A stretch of 64,000 nt of DNA from Acidovorax defluvii. GTDB lineage: Bacteria; Pseudomonadota; Gammaproteobacteria; Burkholderiales; Burkholderiaceae_C. Positions 58,705-64,000 of this stretch are shown piece after piece. The notes beneath the pieces were generated by a model. That model worked only from the letters and a program-made list of their open reading frames with translations. It had not been told where the DNA came from and ran no database searches. The stretch's first letter is position 1. Each line of letters begins with the position of its first letter. The translations under genes were made by a program, and so were the position numbers. The stretch is from NCBI GenBank assembly GCA_003268905.1, contig QLTU01000003.1:62001-126000 (forward strand). Direction: 5' to 3'.

Positions 58705-60330
58705 TCACGACAGCGGCGCAGCAGCCGCCAGCAGGCAGTCCGTCACCTCGTCCGAGAAGCGCATCAGGCGGCCATCCAGCCAGACGGCATCTGACCCACT
58801 CGGGTCCGGCGCAGCGGGTGGCAGACCGTGGTCCAGCAGCGCCTGTGCGCAGCCTGCCCAGTCGCCACCCACCTCTGGCGTGTTGATGGAACCCCAGGCG
58901 AGCGCACCGCAGGCGTTGTCCTCAAAACCGTGCTGCGCCTGCCAGCGCGCGCCATGCTCCAGCACAAAGCGGGTCAGCGCCGCATCGCCCCGGAAGATCG
59001 CATGGTGCAACGCCGTGCCCTCCCAGTCGCCGCCCAGCGTGTCGATGGGCCAGCCCAGGCGCACCATCAGCCGCACGGCATCACCGCAGTCCGGCTGCGC
59101 GGCCAGCTCGGGCAACAGGCGCTGATGGGTGGGCGACAAGCCCTGCACCAGGCCGGGCTGCGCGGCCAACAGTGCGCGCGCCTGGGCTTCGTCGCCCTGC
59201 GCGCAGGCCGCGACAAAACGCTCGTCGGCGGGCGGCTCTGCCACGCCCAGCACGCCACGCAAAAAAGCCGCCACATCCAGCAAGCCGTAGCGCAGCGCCT
59301 GCAGGTGCGCGGGCGTGCCTTCGGCCGTGCACACTTGTGGATCTGCCCCTGCGGCGACCAGCGCCTGCACATGCGCCAGCGACCGGCGGCGGCGCAGCGC
59401 CCATAGCAGCGGCGCGGCGCCGGGGGCGCTACCGCCCAGGGGTTCGTTGGGGTCGGCGCCATGGGCCAGCAGCAGCTGCAGTGCGGGCAGGTCGTCCAGG
59501 TCGAGCACGCGGTGCAGCGCGTTGGTGCCTGGCACGCGTGCGCCGGCCTGCAGCAGCAGGCGCGTGCACTCCAGGCTGCCCAACGCGTGGTACAGCGACT
59601 CGCCATCGTTCGGGTGGGCGCCCGCATCCAGCAGCAGCCGGGTGATGCCCGCGTGGTGCTGGGCACCGGCCGCGCCGTACAGGGCCGACAGCGGGTGCGC
59701 GGCATCGGGCGCCTGCAGCGATGCGGGCGGCCAGCGGCTGCCCACGCGCTGGTTTGCATCGGCACCGGCCTCCAGCAGCAGGGCCGCACAGGCCTGCAGC
59801 CCATCGGCAAACGCAGGCAGCCGCGCCAGGCTGGAATGGGTGACGGCGAGCAGCGGCGGCAGCTGCAGCGGCCCGCCGGGCTGGTGCACCCAGGCGGGGT
59901 CGCGCGCCACCTGGTCGCGCAGCCGGGCCACGTCACCCACGGCGCAGGCGAGCCAGATGTCTTGCTCTGCCTGCGGCACGGCGCCCTCGGCCCAGAGCCG
60001 CTCGGCCAGCGCGGGCCGTGCGGTGTGGCTGCCACCGGCAATGTCGCCCGCATAGACCAGGCGCAGCCACAGCAGCACGGCGCGTGCGGGGTCGTCTGCC
60101 AGCGCGCAGCGCGCCAGCACAAAGGCCTGGAACTGCGGCCACGAGGCAAAGCCATGCTCACGTGCCAGGCACCACTGCGCGTGGTGCAGGCGCAGGTCGG
60201 TGCCTGCGGGCAAGGCCAGCGGCACCAGGCGTGCCAGTGCAGCGGCATCACCTGCGCGGGCTTCGGCCAGCAGGGTTTTGGCTTGTTTCTTGAGATGGCC
60301 CAGATCGGGCCGGGGGGGAAGACGTTTCAC
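58705..60330 (-). CDS. Ankyrin-repeat protein
   Basis: This 541-residue protein starts from a GTG at 60330 that has GGAGG ideally spaced. An N-terminal segment RPDLGHLKKQAKTLLAEARAGDAAAL is shared by ankyrin proteins of this kind. The rest is a chain of ankyrin units of about 33 residues (for example HHAGITRLLLDAGAHPNDGES, LPALQLLLAHGADPNEPLG and LQALVAAGADPQ). It is a cytoplasmic protein-interaction scaffold and no catalytic domain is visible. The partners are unknown. Confidence 0.88.
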   Translation of the reverse strand: MKRLPPRPDLGHLKKQAKTLLAEARAGDAAALARLVPLALPAGTDLRLHHAQWCLAREHGFASWPQFQAFVLARCALADDPARAVLLWLRLVYAGDIAGGSHTARPALAERLWAEGAVPQAEQDIWLACAVGDVARLRDQVARDPAWVHQPGGPLQLPPLLAVTHSSLARLPAFADGLQACAALLLEAGADANQRVGSRWPPASLQAPDAAHPLSALYGAAGAQHHAGITRLLLDAGAHPNDGESLYHALGSLECTRLLLQAGARVPGTNALHRVLDLDDLPALQLLLAHGADPNEPLGGSAPGAAPLLWALRRRRSLAHVQALVAAGADPQVCTAEGTPAHLQALRYGLLDVAAFLRGVLGVAEPPADERFVAACAQGDEAQARALLAAQPGLVQGLSPTHQRLLPELAAQPDCGDAVRLMVRLGWPIDTLGGDWEGTALHHAIFRGDAALTRFVLEHGARWQAQHGFEDNACGALAWGSINTPEVGGDWAGCAQALLDHGLPPAAPDPSGSDAVWLDGRLMRFSDEVTDCLLAAAAPLS

Positions 60331-60501
60331 GAGAACCTCCGTGCATCGGACGCCGACGGCCTGCAGTTCCGGCAGCACAAAGGGGAAGTGATGAAAAACT
60401 CAGGGAGTCAGTCGGCAAGTGGGTTGCACCCTGTCCGCAGGCCCGGGCGCGGCTTGCGTCCGCGCAGCGCGGGATCTTACCCGCGCCGTTCACCAAAATG
60501 C

Positions 60502-60531
60502 TTGTACAAAAAATTACAAACAGCCCACAAT
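60502..60531 (+). promoter_or_regulatory. Putative promoter of the chemoreceptor gene
   Basis: TTGTAC (60502-60507) and CACAAT (60526-60531) are 18 bases apart, in an AT-rich island within the otherwise GC-rich gap 60331-60644. They could drive the chemoreceptor gene at 60645. No gene is otherwise seen in this gap. Confidence 0.4.
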
Positions 60532-60644
60532 GCATGAGAACCGGTTCCAAGACACCCCATTGCGCCGCCCACCGGCGCATGTAGTGCCTATCTGCAGTCT
60601 TCTTCACTCCCCCACGCTGGTTGCCACAAACCAAGGAGTCCGCC

Positions 60645-62238
60645 ATGAAGCTCAGCCTCAAGCTCCCCCTCACCTTCACCGTGGCTTTGCTGCTGCTGTT
60701 TGCGGCGGCGCTGTTCGGGATCAGCCGCCTGAACCAGGCGCTGGACACCTACCAGACCACGGTGGCGCAAAGCTTCGAGAACGAGCGGCTCGCGGCCACC
60801 ATGCTCAACGACTTCAAGGTGCAGGTGCAATAGTGGAAAAACGTGCTGCTGCGCGGCAAGGACCCGGCCCAGCTCACGCGCTACTGGGCCGCGTTTGAAA
60901 AGCAGGAAAAGGCCATCAAGGACGAGGCGCAAAAGCTCATGACCGCCCTGCCCCCGGGCGACGGCCGCGAGCGCGTGAGCCAGTTTGCACAGGCGCACGA
61001 ACGCATGGGCGCATGCCTATCGCAAAGGGTTTGAGGCTTTCAAGGCCGCCGACCACGACCCACAGGCGGGCGACAAGGCCGTGGCGGGCATGGACCGCGA
61101 GCCCTCACAGCTGCTGGACCAGGCGGGCGACCTAATCGCCAAGGCCAGCACCGAGGTGGCCGAACGGGCCGCCGCCACCGCGCAGCGTGCCACCACCATC
61201 AGCCTGGGCGTAAGGCTGGTGGTGTGCGCCCTGGGCATTGCGGGGGCCGTGGCCTTCAGCCGCACGGTGGTGAACCCGCTGGACAACGCGGTGCGCGTAT
61301 CGCAGGCCGTGGCCGGGGGCGACCTGACGGTGGCGCAGCATGTGCAGGGCAAGGACGAGATCGCGATGCTGCTCAACGCGCTGCATGCCATGCAGCAAAG
61401 CCTGTCGCGCGTGGTGGCCGGGGTGCGCCACAACGCAGACAGCGTGGCCATGGCCAGCACCGAAATCGCGCAGGGCAACAACGACCTGAGCGCCCGCACC
61501 GAGCAGCAGGCCAGCGCGCTGGAGGAAACCTCGGCGTCGATGGAAGAGCTCAACTCCACCGTGCAGGCCAATGCCGAAAACGCGCGCCAGGCCAGCCAGT
61601 TGGCGGTGAGCGCCAGCACCGTGGCCGTGCAGGGTGGCGACGTGGTGGCCGAGGTGGCGACCACCATGAAGGGCATCAACGACAGCAGCAAGAAGATCGC
61701 CGACATCATCAGCGTGATCGACGGCATCGCCTTCCAGACCAACATCCTCGCGCTGAACGCCGCTGTGGAGGCGGCCCGGGCCGGTGAACAAGGCCGGGGT
61801 TTTGCCGTGGTGGCCAGCGAGGTGCGCAACCTCGCGCAGCGCAGCGCCGAAGCCGCCAAGGAGATCAAGGGCCTGATCCACGCCAGCGTGGAGCGCGTGG
61901 AGCTGGGCACCACGCTGGTGGACAAGGCGGGTGCCACCATGACCGAGGTGGTGGCATCCATCCGCCGCGTGACCGACATCGTGGGCGAGATCAGCGCCGC
62001 CAGCAGCGAGCAAAGCGCGGGCGTGGCCCAGGTGGGCGAAGCCGTGACGCAGATGGACCAGGCCACGCAACAGAACGCGGCACTGGTCGAACAAAGCGCT
62101 GCCGCCGCCGACAGCCTGAAGGTGCAGGCGCAGCAGCTGGTGGACGCCGTGGCCGTGTTCCGGCTGTTGCCCGGCGAGGGGCACGATGCAATCGCCCCCG
62201 AGCCGGGCCGGCAAGCCCGCCGGCTGACGGCGGCCTGA
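60645..62238 (+). pseudogene. Methyl-accepting chemotaxis protein, broken by a stop and a frameshift
   Basis: The gene starts MKLSLKLPLTFTVALLLLF, a first membrane helix. A TAG stop follows at 60831-60833, where a Glu codon (VQ-E-WKNVLLRG) is expected. Translation in the same frame would then continue to about 61012. There an extra T in GCATGCCTATCGC shifts the frame, after which [15 protein letters not shown], a second helix, a HAMP region and a full signalling domain follow ([28 protein letters not shown]). Two lesions in one gene suggest a pseudogene, though sequencing error is possible. The ligand domain is the four-helix-bundle type. Confidence 0.85.
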
Positions 62239-62239
62239 A

Positions 62240-62310
62240 TCAACGGCCGCCCCCCGGTAGCCCCTCCGTTACCCGAGGGGGCGGCGCCGGGGTGGATTTT
62301 TTTCTGTCGC
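62240..62310. repeat. GC-rich intergenic repeat relative
   Basis: GGCCGCCCCCCGGTAGCCCC, TCCGTTACCCGAGGGGGCGG and CGCCGGGG: this resembles the hemX-hemY repeat. It follows the chemoreceptor gene; the rest of 62311-62510 shows no gene, only a weak AT-rich trace (near 62341-62385) of the palindromic family. Confidence 0.4.
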
Positions 62311-62510
62311 CGAAAATCCGGGGGAAACGGGCTACAGCCCAATAAAATCAAGCGGCAACAGCTATTATTTATATAGCATTCAGACCTGAGAGTCCGGCCC
62401 CTGGATATCTCAAGTGTCGTTCTGCCAGATCACTCCGAAGCCCCTGGACGGGTCCCAAGGCGAGCGGCGCAACAAGCCCCAGGCATTGCCGCACAGCCGG
62501 GCAGCACAAC

Positions 62511-63005
62511 TCAACGGAGCCGCTCAAAACCGCTTTCCACCCAGGCCAGGGCACTGGCGGGCGTGAGCTTGAAGCTGGGCGGCGCGGGCGCGCGCGCCAG
62601 CTCCTCGCCCAGTTCGTCCTGCGCACTCAGGGTGGCCGTGGCGCCTTCTTCATCGGGCACGATGGCCAGAGCCACGCGCAGCCGCTGGCCTTGGGCCGTG
62701 GTGATCGTCACATTCTTGTTGAGCTGTGCGTGCAGCTGCTGCTCATGGCGGCGCAGCACCTCGCTGGCCGTCTTGACCAGGGTGTTGAAGGCCGACACAT
62801 CGAGTGGTTTGGGGGTTTTCTTGTCACGCCCCATGGTCCACGGCCCCACCAGCGCGGGCTCGGCCTCCCCCTGCAGCGTCATCGACACGGCCCAGCCATC
62901 GTCGTCCTCGTTCTTGATGACGCGTGCCGTCCAGCGCTCGTCGCTCCAAAGGCGGGGTTCGTGGATGGGGGTGGGGGTGTCGTCGTCGGTGTCGGTGTGG
63001 GTCAT
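62511..63005 (-). CDS. Hypothetical protein (164 aa)
   Basis: This 164-residue acidic protein starts MTHTDTDDDTPTPIHEPRLW at the ATG at 63005. The pattern RWTARVIKNEDDDGWAVSMT, then a KKTPKPLDVSAFNTLVKTASEVLRRHEQQLHAQ helix, and a C-terminal ALAWVESGFERL is not recognised. The frame continues upstream to 63977, but that part is antisense to cheV and is not counted. A conserved betaproteobacterial protein of unknown role is likely. Confidence 0.65.
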   Translation of the reverse strand: MTHTDTDDDTPTPIHEPRLWSDERWTARVIKNEDDDGWAVSMTLQGEAEPALVGPWTMGRDKKTPKPLDVSAFNTLVKTASEVLRRHEQQLHAQLNKNVTITTAQGQRLRVALAIVPDEEGATATLSAQDELGEELARAPAPPSFKLTPASALAWVESGFERLR

Positions 63006-63246
63006 GGGTGCGGGGCAGAACGGGAAAAAGGCGCAGAGCATACGGCGGTTTGGCCCGGTCTGGCCCGGTGCGGCCCACCACCGCTTGTAACAGCCGCGCA
63101 TGGTGCGGGGGCTTTCGGCCCTGCACGGTGGGCACCGCCGGCCAGGCTGCGGCCGGCTTTGTCGGCGCGGGCTGATATTTCCCACTGCCCGAGCGCTTCT
63201 GCTTCTAAAATTTGTAAAAACGCGTATCCACGCAAAGGACATTCCC

Positions 63247-64000
63247 ATGAAAAACGTGCAGCGAGATATTGAAGAGCGCACCAACCTCACAGGCACCAAC
63301 CAGTTCGAGCTGCTGCTTTTTCGCCTGGGCGCCGACAGCGCACTGGGCAAATCCGAGCTTTTTGGCATCAACGTTTTCAAGATCCGTGAGATCGTGGCCA
63401 TGCCCAGTATCACCCCCATTGCGGGTGCAACGGCGTATTCGCTGGGGGTGGTCAACCTGCGCGGGCAGATCATCCCGGTGCTGGACCTGCCGGCCATTGT
63501 GGGCTGCAAGCCCAAGACCGGGCTGAACATCATGCTGGTGACCGAATATGCGCGCACCACGCAGGCGTTTGCCGTGGAGTCGGTGGAAGACATCGTGCGG
63601 CTCGACTGGAAACAGGTGCTGTCCGCCGAGGCCAGCGGCGCCGCCGGCAAGCTGGTGACCAGTATTGCGCGGCTGGATGGCAACACCGATGGCTCGCGGC
63701 TGGCGCAGGTGCTGGATGTGGATGCCATCTTGCAGTTGGTGTCGCCGCCCGAGGGCAACCAGGTGGATGCCCAGAAAGTGGGGCCCCGCCTCCAACTGAA
63801 ACCCGGCACCATCATCCTTGCGGCCGACGACTCGTTTGTGGCCCGCTCGCTCATCGAACAAGAGTTGCAGTTGCTGCACGCACCCTTCGAAATGGTGAAG
63901 TCGGGCAAGGAGGCCTGGGACCGGCTCAATGCCCTGGCCATCCAGGCAGCGGCCGAAGGCAAGACTGTGTGCGACAAGGTGGCGCTGGTGCTGACCGACC
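63247..64000 (+). CDS. cheV: Chemotaxis protein CheV, 3' partial
   Basis: CheV couples receptors to CheA and carries a receiver domain. The gene starts at the ATG at 63247 with AAGGA upstream and is open to the window end (251 codons). Residues about 17-165 form a CheW domain (FGINVFKIREIV, VNLRGQIIPVLDLP). From 187 the receiver starts, with the acidic pair D194-D195 in LAADDSFVARSL. The last codon read, D251 in VLTD, is the expected phosphoacceptor. It fits the neighbouring chemoreceptor. Confidence 0.93.
   Translation, partial: MKNVQRDIEERTNLTGTNQFELLLFRLGADSALGKSELFGINVFKIREIVAMPSITPIAGATAYSLGVVNLRGQIIPVLDLPAIVGCKPKTGLNIMLVTEYARTTQAFAVESVEDIVRLDWKQVLSAEASGAAGKLVTSIARLDGNTDGSRLAQVLDVDAILQLVSPPEGNQVDAQKVGPRLQLKPGTIILAADDSFVARSLIEQELQLLHAPFEMVKSGKEAWDRLNALAIQAAAEGKTVCDKVALVLTD

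Noticed and set aside
62341-62390. Possible eleventh copy of the palindromic repeat
   Set aside because: Only fragments (CAGCTATTA and an AT-rich tail) remain and the palindrome is absent. It is too degenerate to count.
63006-63977. Upstream part of the minus-strand frame covering cheV
   Set aside because: Only the segment below 63005 is a plausible gene. The rest is antisense to cheV and lacks a start signal.

Overview
The window is GC-rich chromosomal DNA from a betaproteobacterium, most like Acidovorax or another Comamonadaceae genus. This is inferred from the gene content and order (TRAP transporters, xseB-ispA-dxs, ppc next to hemCD-hemX-hemY, cysM beside tRNA-Leu, flhDC) and from a dense family of short intergenic repeats. 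The species call is my inference and was not checked by any search. Both ends are cut inside genes: a TRAP small permease on the left and cheV on the right.

Layout. 1-5.1 kb: a mannitol/chloroaromatic-type TRAP permease pair facing two tandem paralogous binding proteins. 5.3-8.6 kb: xseB-ispA-dxs (isoprenoid precursors; ispA carries an expanded 27-bp repeat). 8.9-15.5 kb: a Rieske oxygenase, an EamA exporter, a rhodanese, flhDC, a FlgO-like lipoprotein and an AI-2E/PerM permease. 15.5-22.8 kb: ppc diverging from hemC-hemD-hemX-hemY. 23.1-31.7 kb: cytochrome b561, two YceI proteins, a VOC protein, valS, galU, tusA, a NUDIX hydrolase and cysM.

31.8-42.6 kb: a compact element of about 10.8 kb integrated in the 3' end of tRNA-Leu(CAA). 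It resembles a P4-type satellite. It has a tyrosine integrase, an AlpA-type regulator, a 980-residue primase-helicase, a Cro-like repressor, a toxin-antitoxin pair, a tightly overlapped operon of small unknown genes, arrays of putative integrase arm sites at both ends, and replication-type iterons in inverted orientation at both ends. I see no capsid or tail genes.

42.7-52.3 kb: a defence island on the minus strand. Type I restriction-modification genes hsdR, hsdM and hsdS are interleaved with an AAA ATPase, an MqsRA toxin-antitoxin module with its own operator, and a terminal SMC-like ATPase plus DUF4276 (Toprim-like) pair whose architecture recalls PARIS. 52.4-64 kb: small envelope and hypothetical genes, a glutarate catabolism cluster (LysR regulator, glutaryl-CoA dehydrogenase, CoA-transferase), an ankyrin-repeat protein, a broken chemoreceptor, a hypothetical gene and the start of cheV.

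The most unusual threads are these. (1) A dispersed palindromic repeat has at least ten copies here. One lies inside hemD in frame, one overlaps the hsdS start, and three form the whole leader of genes that lack a Shine-Dalgarno. (2) The integrated element has a well-organised set of end sites. (3) The restriction island has an embedded MqsRA module and a PARIS-like pair.
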